Positions 9,664-20,691 of a stretch of 64,000 nucleotides of DNA are shown one piece after another. The position numbers were made by a program, and so were the translations under genes. Under the pieces are notes generated by a model that worked only from the letters and a program-made list of their open reading frames with translations, had not been told where the DNA came from and made no database searches. The first letter of the stretch is position 1. Each line of letters starts with the position of its first letter. The DNA is from Peronospora farinosa (Eukaryota; Oomycota; Peronosporomycetes; Peronosporales; Peronosporaceae), in NCBI GenBank assembly GCA_947646735.1, contig CANTFK010000037.1:62001-126000 (forward strand), given 5' to 3'.

Positions 9664-10820
9664 GTGTAGGTCGACCAAAGACTGAAGATCTTTTGGGTGG
9701 GCTTCTAGTCCCTCCTTGGAAACTCGATCTCCAAGATACTCGACCTTCCGACATCCCCACGTACTCTTGACGGCACTAACCGACAAATTTCCATAATCCC
9801 ACACGTCTAGCAGCCGCTCCACTTTCCGGCATAATACGTCCCACGATTCGGCCGGAACAAGTATATCGTCAATGTATGACCGTCGACTCAATATCGAGGG
9901 GCCCGATTTTGCATCTGGTTCCCCTGTTGCGAACAAATCCTCTGATTTCCTCTGTGGTCAGCCCCTGGCGAAATCCGTAAGAATCCATATAACGCATTAT
10001 CCAACAACCTTTGATATATCTGAGGCGCATTCTTAAGCCCAAAAGGCATCCAAAGCCATTCAAATAATCCCAACGGCGTGACGAACGCCGAAATTAGTTT
10101 CGCCCTTTCGGTCATACTGACGACCCAAAAACCACTCGCCATATCAAGAGAACAGTATCACAAAGCTCCGTCCAGGTCCTCCAGTAATTCGTTAATCAAC
10201 GGAATCGGGTATACCATAAGCTGGGTGAGATCATTCACCAACCGATAGTCGATACACAATCGAATATCGACCCCATTCTTCTTCACGATAATTACAATTG
10301 GGCTGGCCTATGGCGAGGTGGAAGGCTGAATGATCTTTGCCGATAGCAGTCCCTTGATCAGGTCAGCTAGCTTCTCTCTGAATTGAGGGGCCACCTTCCG
10401 TACGCGTTGCGCGATCGGTCTTGCGTTCCCCACATCGATATCGCATATCGCTCCTCGGGCGGCCGGGGGTAAGGCGTTACCTTTGCCCATCAGCAGATGT
10501 CGTTTCTTCCATATTATTTGTCGCAACCGGTCCACCTCTTCAGGATTGTTCTCATCTGGATCAGGAATCTGTATATCTTCTAACTCAATGCCTTCGGATG
10601 AGGGGTCCACTTCCGGTATGACCGCCCATTCTGGTCTTATGTCCTCGGCCCAAAGTTCCCCTCTCTCGAAAGAACACACCTGGTCATCGGCCTGTAACAA
10701 GTCTACCAGTTTGGCTTCCTTCTCCTCGTTAGTGACCACTGCAGGTAGGTCTTCCTTAGCTACACTCCGTTCCTGGATAGACCCCTCCTGCCAATTCACC
10801 TTCTCTTCGAACGGTTGTTC
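9664..10820 (-). pseudogene. Element A: reverse transcriptase, broken
   Basis: Frame 10799-10308 carries the N-terminal part (IIWKKRHLLMGKGNALPP, VRKVAPQFREKLADLI). A TAG after QPSTSP interrupts it. The palm continues with IRLCIDYRLVNDLTQL and LDMASGFWVV, the block holding the first catalytic Asp, then FVTPLGLFEWLWMPFGLKNA in frame 10142-9888. The catalytic box appears as YIDDILVPAE in frame 9936-9619. Stops and frame changes occur near 10310, 10155 and 9900. The order and motifs are those of Ty3/Gypsy RT, and the copy is dead. Confidence 0.88.
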
Positions 10821-10940
10821 TTCTTTGTCGGGTACCGGTTAATGCGTCATATTCATCATTGAGGCTGGGGCCGCTGGTCGCTGTAAGATGTGTGATGGAG
10901 TCTTAAACTTTGGTCTCTCCACTAGTGACCCCTCTTCCTC

Positions 10941-11721
10941 TTATGTTGGGTCGACGTGACGGTCGACCTGGTCAGTGGTAGATTCATAAGCCAGATTTAG
11001 CCGTTCCGAATATCTTTGAGAGCCCACCGAGACAAACCCTGGCGTTCTCGGAACTTGATCCCCGGTCAACCACATACCTACCTTGGTATCTTCGTGTAAT
11101 GTTAAGGGGCGAGGGCTGACGTTGGTTATCTTCAAAATCTGTCGACGCCCTATCCCTTCGATCAAGGTGGTCACCCATCGTTCGCCTCTCGTGACCCACA
11201 ATTTCCACTGTTCTGAGGTCGACCTTTTGAGAGGCACTTCCGTACAACATACCGACCCAGCTTTACGTCCGATACTCGGGTATTGTAAAGCGTCCTTCGC
11301 TCGGTCAATTCTACTCGAATGTCATCGGGGAGACAAAGAGTTCCGTCGGCCAAATCTAACCGGATACCGGCTGGGTCATGAAGTCCATCCCCAAAATTGC
11401 GTCTTGACCCACCATAGAGCCTACCCACACCTTAAAGATGTACACCAAGTTCCCATTCAGAGTAAACTTGATGCGAGTGCGTCCCTCCGTGGTGTATACG
11501 CTTTCCCCAATACCAATACATTCTTGTCGTTCACTTTCATCAATTTGGTAACCTACCTTACGAGCAAAGGCGATATCCAGAATGGATATCTCGGCACCAG
11601 TATCGAACAATAAATTTGCATGGTCGTTGTTGACCTTTCCAGAGGCTTTCGCTTGCCTGAACCATTTAGTAGGGGCGTGGTATTTCCAGTACCCCCTAGA
11701 CTCGCCTGGCAATAAGTACAA
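10941..11721 (-). pseudogene. Element A: aspartic protease and linker
   Basis: Frame 11721-11356 starts MYLLPGESRGYWKYHAPTKW, then has the retropepsin motif LLFDTGAEISILD with catalytic Asp, then GQDAILGMDFM, the second-lobe ILG motif. A linker (11237-10941) follows with VSPRPLTLHEDTKVGMWLT and FVSVGSQRYSERLNLAYE. The same protease plus linker block is present in elements B1 (43090-43880) and B2 (55390-56170), so the linker is a conserved part of this family. A frame change lies near 11300. Confidence 0.87.
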
Positions 11722-11921
11722 CTACATTACTGAACTTTCTCGAACAAAATTGTTAGGTTCATTCAAAGAAGCAACTTGGAACACAGGGTAATTTCCAATC
11801 TTTGATATATTTCCAATCTTAACTGGAATACCCGTCTCCTCCTTGGGCTGTTTCTCCACATATGCAAAGATGCAACAATTAGAACGCTCGGCTCATACTA
11901 GATTCAAACCTGGCGAGCGTC

Positions 11922-12293
11922 CTAATTTGCCATCTTCTCGAGTTTCTCCGGGAACATCCCTGCATGCTTGCCCGGGTTGTACCATTGACGGAACAAATTG
12001 TAGAACTCCTCCATCTGGCACTTCCCAATCTCGTGAATATCTCCACAACCCCGGCATACAAACAGGCAGCGATCAGACGGGTGACCCTTCCTTCCACAGC
12101 GGTCGCAGGTCAATCTTTTCCAGCAATTCAGATATCCATGCTTTTTGGACCCGCAATAAGCACATCTCGTATTTAGGACCGCTGTCGACGGGCCGGGTTG
12201 CTGGTCTACTGCCTGGTGATGTTGGTCGGCCTCCCTAGTCGGTAGATTCTTTGAGAACCTCACACTTGGGTCCCTCCCCGCTTCTTTCTCCAT
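11922..12293 (-). CDS. Element A: Gag zinc-knuckle segment
   Basis: The segment holds three cysteine clusters: CAYCGSKKHGYLNC, CDRCGRKGHPSDRC (a C-x2-C-x4-H-x4-C nucleocapsid knuckle) and CRGCGDIHEIGKC. It ends with MEEFYNLFRQWYNPGKHAGM, a block kept in B1 and B2. Nucleocapsid knuckles bind retroelement RNA. The segment is separate from the capsid frame because of stops near 12295-12435. Confidence 0.87.
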   Translation of the reverse strand: MEKEAGRDPSVRFSKNLPTREADQHHQAVDQQPGPSTAVLNTRCAYCGSKKHGYLNCWKRLTCDRCGRKGHPSDRCLFVCRGCGDIHEIGKCQMEEFYNLFRQWYNPGKHAGMFPEKLEKMAN

Positions 12294-12437
12294 AAGTTAG
12301 ACTCGTCTTAGATCTCCCTCGTTCTCCGAGGAGTCTAGGCTGGAATCTTCAGAGCTTTAGTCTTCCAAGGGCGTCCGCACTGCATGTATGGAGCGGCGAT
12401 TCATATCTCTCGGCCTCTCGGGTAGTGCCGGTGCCTT

Positions 12438-13373
12438 CTAAAGAAACTTGTTTGATCCAAACAACATCTTGCCTCGTCGTGCCTTCGTCCGCTGACATGC
12501 TGTCAAAACTTCCTCCAATTCTTCCACGTCCGCCAGACGCAACATAGTCAACTTGTCTGCTAGCTCCGGGTCGTCCACCGTCAAAATGTAGTGATCGACA
12601 TGATCCTTCTGAACCTTGGGCGACCCATCCTTAATCTTCATCTTCGCCCTGAGTCCAAGCACATTCAGGTGGTACAGATAATCCAGCGGGGTCTCTTCCG
12701 ACCTTTTCTTCGCATGGTAGTACTGGCGGGCGACCGGTACCCCCGTGCCACAGAACCGAATCATGAACTCTTGGATTAAGTCCTTCCAGTTTCCTCGGAC
12801 TGAGCGACCCAGTTGACGGTACCAATTCTGTGCCGGTCCAGTCAGCAATCCTCCAAAAACGAGACATCGTTCATCATCTGGTGCTTGGTCTCTTATAAAT
12901 GCCGTCTTGACCGTTGATACCCATCTGCGCGCTCTGTCTTCGTCTTGGTCTCTTCCATGAAATTCTTTAAGGTCCGAGGTCGCCGATAGTTTGATGCGAG
13001 GGACCATATTTGGTATCTGTCCCAGCGCTGCGTTCGCCATCATCGACTGAGGTCCCCTCAAATCCATGTTGTCAGGGTCGAACTCACAGGAACCGACGGA
13101 TTCCATGTCGACGTCGGTCATCGTGTGGCCTCTTGGCATTTGTATGCCTGGATGCTGGTCATGGTGAGCGGTCGTCCTTTGCGCCTCTGGTCTTCCTCCT
13201 GCTACACTCCCGTTAGGGTGTGCCCGCGGTGCTTGGCGTTCATTCAAAAATCTTGCCATCGCTGCGTCGAAGAGCGCCTGCAGATCACCTACCGGGTACG
13301 TAGGCCCTCCCCCCCCAGCATCTTCGTCACGGGGCAGAGCAAATTCCAACTTTTTCTCTTGCTGATTTTCCAT
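12438..13373 (-). CDS. Element A: Gag capsid
   Basis: A 311-codon open frame. The capsid core reads LKEFHGRDQDEDRARRWV, then FIRDQAPDDERCLVFGGLL, TGPAQNWYRQLGRSVRG and ETPLDYLYHLNVLGLRAKMK. The same string of motifs is found in B1 (LTGPAQNWYRQLGRTVRG) and, with stops, in B2 (LTGPARNWYSQLGRS). It forms the particle shell of a Gypsy element. The N-terminal 110 residues are low-complexity and rich in P, G and D. Confidence 0.88.
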   Translation of the reverse strand: MENQQEKKLEFALPRDEDAGGGGPTYPVGDLQALFDAAMARFLNERQAPRAHPNGSVAGGRPEAQRTTAHHDQHPGIQMPRGHTMTDVDMESVGSCEFDPDNMDLRGPQSMMANAALGQIPNMVPRIKLSATSDLKEFHGRDQDEDRARRWVSTVKTAFIRDQAPDDERCLVFGGLLTGPAQNWYRQLGRSVRGNWKDLIQEFMIRFCGTGVPVARQYYHAKKRSEETPLDYLYHLNVLGLRAKMKIKDGSPKVQKDHVDHYILTVDDPELADKLTMLRLADVEELEEVLTACQRTKARRGKMLFGSNKFL

Positions 13374-13393
13374 TGGCTGAAAATCGGAATGAT

Positions 13394-14323
13394 TTACATT
13401 CTTGCCACGCGTCGCCGTCCGAGACCCCGTGGTTCCTGCTCCGCACTGCGCTCTCGGGCCTGGAGCAGCGCCGATCCAGTAGGGCCTAGGGGCATCCTAG
13501 TGACCGACCCAGTTGAGGACGATCCTGGGGACCACGGTGCTGCTTCTCTCTGGCCGCTTGGCATCCGGTGTTGAGATGGGTCTTGATTCGCCCCTGGGTG
13601 GCCAGCGGCTCCGTACATGTGGGGACCCACCGTGATGTCTTGAAGCGTCATCTGGCTGTTCTTGGACCGTGTTTGTGTGGGTGTCACCAGAGGTGGGTAT
13701 TCCGTTGCTGGTGTGGTACCCACCAGGATCGACAGACGCTTGTGCATATGCTCTAACGTTGTTGTGATTCTGTCGAGCCCCAGGGATAGCAGGTCGTCCG
13801 GGTCGAACCGACCAGCGACCATGTTCGCTTCACGAAGAAGGGTGACCAGCGCTGTGATCGCGTCCGTGATGGAGTGCAGCCGTGGCAGGGTCGACACCGG
13901 CCCAGTAAGTTGACCCAGCAGCCGGATCTCGAGGGTCTTCGCGACGGAGTCGCTCTCCAGGAACGCGTTCAGCTTGCGTTGGTGGTAGGCCCTCGTGACA
14001 TCAGCGTCTGTCCATGATGCCAGTCCTGACTTCTCGGGGCCTATCGACTTGGTGTTTCCGGGTGCCTTCATCCGGAACTTCGTCGGCTTGGATTGCGCGA
14101 TCTTGTTTTGTTGTTTATTTGGGGACCTTAGCCTCTCGGTTTTCACCGTCGGCTGATGGTCCTCTGTATCATGATAGGCATCATGACCCAAGGTGTCCTC
14201 AACGAGGACATAGGGAGGGTATTTAGGTTTCTCTTGAATAAATTCAACCTCGACCATGTTGACCGGGCCCCTCCCAAGGCCCGGTCGGTCCTTCGATCCT
14301 TTGTTTGTTTCTTCTTGAGTCAC
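13394..14323 (-). CDS. Element A: N-terminal Gag domain of unknown function
   Basis: A 309-codon open frame upstream of the capsid and separated from it by a stop at about 13394. Residues ~105-215 form an alpha-helical-looking block, AYHQRKLNAFLESDSVAKTL, RLLGQLTGPVSTLP and LVTLLREANMVAGRFDPDDL. The same block is in B1 (LDQVHGPITALP, LMNLLHEAGMAAGDFTADTL) and B2 (LIGLLQGPVSAPVE, LLKLLKEA-TAGAFDAQTL). I do not recognise it as a named domain. It is likely the matrix-like part of Gag. Confidence 0.7.
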   Translation of the reverse strand: MTQEETNKGSKDRPGLGRGPVNMVEVEFIQEKPKYPPYVLVEDTLGHDAYHDTEDHQPTVKTERLRSPNKQQNKIAQSKPTKFRMKAPGNTKSIGPEKSGLASWTDADVTRAYHQRKLNAFLESDSVAKTLEIRLLGQLTGPVSTLPRLHSITDAITALVTLLREANMVAGRFDPDDLLSLGLDRITTTLEHMHKRLSILVGTTPATEYPPLVTPTQTRSKNSQMTLQDITVGPHMYGAAGHPGANQDPSQHRMPSGQREAAPWSPGSSSTGSVTRMPLGPTGSALLQARERSAEQEPRGLGRRRVARM

Positions 14324-14424
14324 TGGCGATCGGTCTTCCAGTGACTCTTCGGTCTTGTGCTCCTTCTTGACTTGAACATCTTTATCGTCTTAGAACTCGC
14401 GGTGAAATCCCGCGTCTTCCTAAG

Positions 14425-14442
14425 ATCCGGGCACGCGCACCA
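14425..14442 (-). other. Primer binding site of element A
   Basis: On the minus strand TGGTGCGCGTGCCCGGAT begins one base after the LTR end. It differs by one base from the sites of B1 (40466-40483) and B2 (52828-52845). Its complement ends in CCA and fits a tRNA acceptor and T-arm 3' strand; the tRNA is not identified. Confidence 0.7.
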
Positions 14443-14443
14443 T

Positions 14444-15712
14444 TGTGGTGGAGTGGGTTCTCAAAATTGTATGATGAGACCCCAAACCACTCACTGTGCC
14501 GGAATGCCGACTGTCTGAGGGGGTACCCCGATGCCGCTTATGAACCTTCTTCTCACCTTGTGTACCCGTCGGCTGGCGGGTTGCACTCTTCGGAGGACTT
14601 GGTGAAGATGTAGACGTCCTGCCTTGAGGGAGGTAGACCTGGGGGGCTCGAGTGGATATGCTTCACTCGGTGGGCCGGTAGGTGGCCACTCGATCGACCT
14701 TGTCGAGAGTGGACTTAAAGCCAAATTCTTCAGTGAGCTTGTCGTCCCTGGCCTTTTCCTTCTTGCTTCAGGGGTATTAACCACCTGACCTTTACGTTGC
14801 TCCCGGACCTTGAGGTGAGGGAGACCGCTTCCGATAGCGGGTCTTGAGGGTGTTGCTACTCGAACGAGCTCACAGGCCAAATATATCCTGGAGTTCTATT
14901 CGCACTTAAACTTCGCTACACAACTGTCTTTGACGGGGGGGCCAAAATATATCCCTTTCCGGAACAGTGAGTAGCTTAAAGCAAATTCTTCTTGGGTGAC
15001 GGAGTCGTGCCACGTGGGGTTCCGCTCGCGCTTGAGTCTAACCACACGTCTGTATTCAAGGGGGGGGGCCAAATATATCCCTTCCCCGAACAGGCGTGTG
15101 GCTAGACTCGAGTTCCTTTACAGCGCGACGAAGACTTGCCAAGTAGATCGCAAATTGAGTAGTATTCAATATAGTCTTATCCTTTTAACTCCTTTACTCT
15201 ATCCTTGCCTGAAGCTCTGATTCCTTGCGTCGACTGTTCTGATCCTTGTATTAACTGGTCCGGAGTGGCTGAACCCCGAGGGGCCGAGGTCGACCAATGA
15301 GGGACCCAGTTCTACCAACGAGGGACCGAGTCGACCAATGAGGGACCGGGTCGACCAATGATGGACCCAGGTCGACCAACGAGGGACCGGGTCTACTGAT
15401 GAGGGACCGGGTCGACCGATGAGGGACCGGGTCGACCAATGAGGGACCCAGGTCGACCTATGAGGGACCCGGGTCTACCAACGAGGGGCCAGGTCGATCA
15501 ATGAAGGGCCATGATCAACTCCCTTTGGTACCGGTTAACCGGTCCCCTGATACTGATTTTTCTTCGGTAGGTCCTGCGGATTGTTCTCCACCAACGGTCG
15601 CTCCCCTTAGAGGCCCGTGTATCTCTGGTCCACTGTCCCTTACCCACGGTCTATACTCCGAATCCAACTGGATCCTGGGACCTTAACATCACCAAATTAG
15701 CACTTCACCACA
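14444..15712 (-). repeat. 5' LTR of element A
   Basis: It starts TGTGGTGGAGTGGG and ends CACTTCACCACA. It is homologous to 4918-6147 and to the other LTRs at 16375, 20692 and 22669. It contains a GGTCGACC array at 15286-15500 and forms the outer part of the left arm of the large inverted repeat. Confidence 0.88.
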
Positions 15713-16079
15713 CCTCACGGTCCGGGAGCAAAGTAAAGGTCAGGTGGTTAATACCCCTGAAGCAGAAGGAAAAGGCCAGGGATAAGCTCCCTGAAGAATT
15801 TGGCTTTAAGTCCACTCTCGACAAGGTCGATCGAGTGGCCACCTACCGGCCCACCGAGTGAAGCATATCCACTTGAGGCCCCCCAGGTCTACCTCCCTCA
15901 AGGCAGACGTCTACATCCTCACCAACACTTCCGAAGAGTGTAACCCGCCAGCCGACGGGTTCACAAGGTGAGAGAAGGTTCATACGCGGGATCGGGGTAC
16001 CCCCTTCGACAGTCGGCAGTCCGGCACAGTGAGTGGTTTGGGGTCTCATCATACAATTTTGAGAACCCGCTCCACCACA
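15713..16079 (+). repeat. Truncated LTR, inverted next to the LTR of element A
   Basis: This is a 367-bp piece of the same LTR in the opposite orientation, lacking its first ~900 bp and ending CGCTCCACCACA at 16079. The junction with the LTR of A at 15712/15713 is a head-to-head join. The same join occurs at 22668/22669. Confidence 0.85.
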
Positions 16080-16374
16080 AGTTCTACAGCGCCATAGATC
16101 TGACAGACGGCTTCTATCAGATCCTCATAAAGGACATTGACATTCCGTTCACTGGGGTCAGTTTTCCAAGCGGGATGCCATGGGAGTGGTTAGTCATGCC
16201 ACAAGGTCTAAAGATAGCTCCAGATACGTTCAATCGGAAGGTGACACAAGTACTTCGCACACTTCGCGATTTTGCACCGAGCTACTTTGATGACATTTTT
16301 GTTCACAGCCGCGCTGAACAAAAGCTTAGAACTACGGAGGCACACCTTCGACACTTAAATCTGGAAGTTGAAGT
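16080..16374 (+). pseudogene. 295-bp Gypsy reverse-transcriptase fragment (copy 1)
   Basis: Reads FYSAIDLTDGFYQILIKDID (first catalytic Asp), MPWEWLVMPQGLKIAPDTFN and FAPSYFDDIFVHSRAEQ, which holds the FDD form of the YxDD catalytic box. The piece is flanked directly by LTR ends on both sides. The missing downstream part of the same RT gene resumes at 17698. Confidence 0.92.
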
Positions 16375-17697
16375 TGTGGTGAAGTGATTTCCTAAATTGT
16401 GAAGAGCCCAGGGATCAGTAGAATTGAAGGGACTAGGGGCGTGGACTAGACAGAAGGGACCACGCACCAGAGAGAAGGTACCGGAGATAAAGGGAACCTC
16501 GAAGTGAAGCGACCGTTGGCTGAGAATGTGAAATACAACAAAGGAGAGGTCATTACCATGAACTGTTTAACCGGTACCGAAGGGAGTCGACCATGGCCCT
16601 CATTGGTCGACCCGGTCCATCATTGGTCGAACAGGCCCCTCATCGGTCGACCTGGCCCCTCGTTGGTAGACCCGGGTCCCTCATAGGTCGACCTGGGTCC
16701 CTCATTGGTCGACCCGGTCCCTCGTTGGTCGACCTTGGTCCCTCACTGGTCGACCCGGTCCCTCGCTGGTAGACCTTGGTCCCTCATTGGTCGACCTGGT
16801 CCCCCATTGGTCGACTCGGTCCCTCGTTGGTAGACCTGGGTCCCGGCGATCGACCTCGGCCCCTCGGGGTTCAGCCACTCCGGACCAGTTAATAAAAGGA
16901 TCAGAACAGTCGACGCAAGGAATCAGAGCTTCAGGCAAGGATAGAGTAAAGGAGTTAAAAGGATAAGACTATATTGAATACTACTCAATTTGCGATCTAC
17001 TTGGCAAGTCTTCGTCGCGCTGTAAAGGAACTCGAGTCTAGCCACACGCCTGTTCGGGGAAGGGATATATTTGGCCCCCCCCTTGAATACAGACGTGTGG
17101 TTAGACTCAAGTGCGAGCGGAACCCCACGTGGCACGACTCCGTCACCCAAGAAGAATTTGCTTTAAGCTACTCACTGTTCCGGGAAGGGATATATTTTGG
17201 CCCCCCCGTCAAAGACAGTTGTGTAGCAAGTCCAAGTGCGAATAGAACTCCAGGATATATTTGGCCTGTGAGCTCGTTCGAGTAGCAACACCCTCAAGAC
17301 CCGCTATCGGAAGCGGTCTCCCTCACATCAAGGTCCGGAAGCAACGTAAAGGTCAGGTGGTTAATACCCCTGAAACAAGAAGGAAAAGGCCAGGGACGAC
17401 AAGCGCCCCTGTAGAATTCGGCTCTAAGCCAACTCTCGACAAGGTCGATCGAGTGGCCACCTACCGGACCACCGAGTGAAGCATATCCACTCGAGGCCCC
17501 CCAGGTCTACCTCCCTCAAGGCAGACGTCTACATCTTCACCAAGTCCTCCGAAGAGTGCAACCCGCCAGCCGACGGGTACACAAGGTGAGAGAAGGTTCA
17601 TAAGCGGCATCGGGATACCCCCTCCGACAGTCGGCAGTCCGGTACAGTAAGTGGTTTGGGGCCTCATCATACAATTTTGAGAGCTCACTCCACCACA
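16375..17697 (+). repeat. Complete LTR inserted in the RT gene
   Basis: It starts TGTGGTGAAGTG and ends CTCACTCCACCACA, 1323 bp. It carries a GGTCGACC array at about 16575-16855. The RT reading stops at its left edge and resumes at 17698. The flanking five bases (GAAGT and AACTG) differ, so no target duplication is seen. Confidence 0.88.
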
Positions 17698-18990
17698 AAC
17701 TGATGAGCGAGAATAAAATCTATACGAATTTAAAGAAATGTGTCTTTGCGCTCCCGAGAGTCCAGTACTCGGTTGCGACGTCAGCAAGGTAGGTGTCCGC
17801 GCTGATCCTGAGAAGATCTTATCGATCCGTTCCGGGCCAACGCCCAGGAACCAAACTGAATTACGTCAAAGGCTTGGTCTGGCGAATTACTTTCAAAAGT
17901 ATATGAAGAATGATGCTGAACTAATTCAGCCATTATCGTTATTTCTCAAGAAAGACGCAGTAAGGTTATGGAAGGCATAACATCAATTTGCTTTCGACAC
18001 CGTGAAGAAGAGCTTGTCAGAGGCACCTGTGCTGATGTTATCTGATGACCCCAAGCCATTCCACGTCGTATATGACGCGAGCAATTTCGCTATAGGATGT
18101 GCCCGCATGCAATTGGATGACGAGGGTCTAGAGCGCGTCGTGAGTTTTCAATCACGACAGATTAAACCTGCAGAGAATAATCATCCGGTAAACGACAAGG
18201 AACTTTTGGCTATGCGTTACGCGCTAATCAAGTTAAGAGTATATTTGCTCGGCGAAAAGATGCTTTCTATCTACACAGATCACGCATCTTTGCGTACCGC
18301 CGTCACGATCCCTCACTTATCCCAGCGTATGGCGCAGTGGTTGTAATTTTCGCCGAGTATAATTTTGTGGTGCATTACAAGCCTGACAAGAATAACATTC
18401 TCGATGAAGCGCTTTGTCGTGGTCCTGATTACGATCCTCGACGCTACATATGTCATCAAACGGAGAATGTTGATGACGATGAAGATACCTGTGCGTGTTG
18501 TATTGGGCTGGGGCTTAATGCAATGATTTCGACCCCCCGTGCTTTCGATCCGAACTCAGATCGCTGAATCCTACGCGAATGATTCCTTCTATGCAGGAAT
18601 CATCAACTATCTCAGTGACCCGAGCGAAAAATTACTCGCGAAGTTGACGAAACCAACACGCGACAACATCAAGCGTTACGCGCTTGACGGTCCGTTGCTG
18701 ACGTACACGATGGACGTCTTTGATTCCCCGCGTGTCTTCATCCCTGCTGATGACGACCTTCGCGCCCGATTGTTTCATGAATTTCACGACAGCCCAGCTG
18801 GCGGACACCTGGGTCGCGAAAAGACCCATTCTGGATGTACTTGTACATCCGCGGCCAGAAAAACACGCGAGAAATAGCACTCTTTGTGAACCTGCCAGCG
18901 TCTAAAGCCTGCTCCTTCCTCAGAAGCCCCATTGCGTCCGCTTCCGATTGCTACGGAAGCCTGGCATTCAGTCAGCATATATTTTATGGT
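17698..18990 (+). pseudogene. Gypsy pol fragment: RT end, RNase H, integrase start
   Basis: The reading resumes with ENKIYTNLKKCVFA (RT thumb), then LGLANYFQKYMKNDAELIQP, VVYDASNFAIGCA (RNase H), LAMRYALIKLRVYLLGEK and FAEYNFVVHYKPDKNNILDE. After that come HDSPAGGHLGREK (integrase zinc finger start) and LRPLPIATEAWHSVSI near 18930-18975. Stops and frame changes occur near 17750, 17980, 18345, 18565 and 18880. It resembles the pol of elements C and D rather than A. Confidence 0.88.
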
Positions 18991-19385
18991 TGACTTCTAG
19001 AGACAGGCGATGTAGATAATAGCTCGACAACAATTCCAGCAGGCGTCCGTTACTATGAATTTTATCCACGTATGACTTTAAAGCAGCACGCCTGCTCCAA
19101 GTGTCAATGAGAGAACTTGTATCACATATTCCGAGTCGATAACATGTTGCCAGCACGATCTACCGCTACGGTTTAGACTGCTACTTGGTGCACGCATGAC
19201 ATTGCTGCGGCTGCGAGTCCCCACGCGGACGACGACGCGGATGTCGTCCGAGGGTAATACGTTGGTCGTGCCAGCTCTTTTATCGCGCAGAACGACGAGT
19301 GCATCTTGCTCGTCCGTCTTTAATACATACTGGCGCATTAGCTCATCACAAGACGCCCTAGCAAAATTGTGTCTGTGGTAAAATA
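18991..19385. other. Unassigned fragment
   Basis: The minus strand reads openly at about 19380-19150 with VLKTDEQDALVVLRDKRAG and a following basic stretch. I do not recognise it. It is bounded by the pol fragment on the left and a truncated LTR on the right, so it is probably an old repeat remnant. Confidence 0.3.
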
Positions 19386-20396
19386 GACCTGGGGGCCTCG
19401 AGTGGATATGCTTCACTCGGTGGCTGCAGGTGGCCACTCGACTTGACCTGTCGAGAGTTGGCTTAGAGCCGAATTCTACAGGGGCTCTTGTCGCCCCTGG
19501 CCTTTTTCCTCTTGTTTCAGGGGTATGAACCACCTGACCTTACGTTGCTTCCGGACCTTGAGGTGAGGGAGACCGCTTCCGATAGCGGGTCTTGGGGGGT
19601 GTTCCTACTTCCTCGAACGAGCTCACAGGCTAAACATATCTCGGAGATCTATTCGCACTTGAACTTCGCTACACAACTGCTCTTCAACGGGAGGCCAAAA
19701 TATATCCTTTCCCCGGAACAGTGAGAAAACCAGGGCAAGTTCTTCTTGGATCATGGAGTCGTGCCACGTAGATCGCAAATTGAGTAGTTTCAACATAGTC
19801 TTATCCTTTTAACTCCTTTACTACTTATCCTTTTCTGAAGCTCTGATTCCTTACCGTCGATTGTTCCTGATCCCTTTTATTAACTGGTCCGGAGTGGCTG
19901 AACCCCGAGGGGCCGAGGTCGATCGCCGGGACCCAGGTCTACCAACGAGGGACCGAGTCGACCAATGGGGGACCAGGTCGACCAATGAGGGACCATGGTC
20001 TACCAGCGAGGGACCGGGTCGACCAGTGAGGGACCAAGGTCGACCAACGAGGGACCGGGTCGACCAATGAGGGACCCAGGTCGACCTATGAGGGACCCGG
20101 GTCTACCAACGAGGGGCCAGGTCGACCGATGAGGGGCCTGTTCGACCAATGATGGACCGGGTCGACCAATGAGGGCCATGGTCGACTCCCTTCGGTACCG
20201 GTTAAACAGTTCATGGTAATGACCTCTCCTTTGTTGTATTTCACATTCTCAGCCAACGGTCGCTTCACTTCGAGGTTCTCTTTATCTCCGGTACCTTCTC
20301 TCTGGTGCGTGGTCCCTTCTGTCTAGTCCACGCCCCTAGTCCCTTCAATTCTACTGATCCCTGGGCTCTTCACAATTTAGAAATCACTTCACCACA
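19386..20396 (-). repeat. Truncated LTR
   Basis: Homologous to the LTR at 20692-22002 but missing its first ~190 bp and carrying several small differences near 19600-19860. It ends CACTTCACCACA at 20396, directly before an RT fragment. Confidence 0.83.
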
Positions 20397-20691
20397 ACTT
20401 CAACTTCCAGATTTAAGTGTCGAAGGTGTGCCTCCGTAGTTCTAAGCTTTTGTTCAGCGCGGCTGTGAACAAAAATGTCATCAAAGTAGCTCGGTGCAAA
20501 ATCGCGAAGTGTGCGAAGTACTTGTGTCACCTTCCGATTGAACGTATCTGGAGCTATCTTTAGACCTTGTGGCATGACTAACCACTCCCATGGCATCCCG
20601 CTTGGAAAACTGACCCCAGTGAACGGAATGTCAATGTCCTTTATGAGGATCTGATAGAAGCCGTCTGTCAGATCTATGGCGCTGTAGAACT
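20397..20691 (-). pseudogene. 295-bp Gypsy RT fragment (copy 2)
   Basis: This is the reverse complement of 16080-16374 and has the same length (295 bp). It contains the MPWEWLVMPQGLK and FDDIFVHSRAEQ motifs and is flanked directly by LTR ends. Confidence 0.92.

Larger units (their letters stand above)
4918..15712 (-). mobile_element. Gypsy element A with two LTRs (about 10.8 kb)
   Basis: LTRs at 4918-6147 and 14444-15712 bound an internal region read on the minus strand in the order gag, zinc knuckles, protease, RT, RNase H, a second RNase H, integrase and chromodomain. That order places it in Ty3/Gypsy (Metaviridae). A PBS lies next to the right LTR (14425-14442), and a weak purine tract flanks the left LTR. 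The five bases outside the two LTRs (GGTTG and CCTCA) do not match, so there is no target duplication. Either an end was replaced by recombination or the LTRs come from different insertions. Many frames are broken. Confidence 0.88.
14456..17690. repeat. Left arm of ~3.2-kb inverted repeat
   Basis: The sequence reappears in reverse complement at about 20699-23922. The match includes the LTR, the LTR/LTR junction at 15712/15713, the 295-bp RT piece and a further LTR. Long ORFs in the two arms translate to identical or nearly identical peptides, so the arms are recent copies of each other. Differences seen by eye are small indels and scattered substitutions. Confidence 0.85.

Noticed and set aside
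4918..15712. Target-site duplication around element A
   Set aside because: Flanking pentamers GGTTG and CCTCA differ, so no duplication is claimed.
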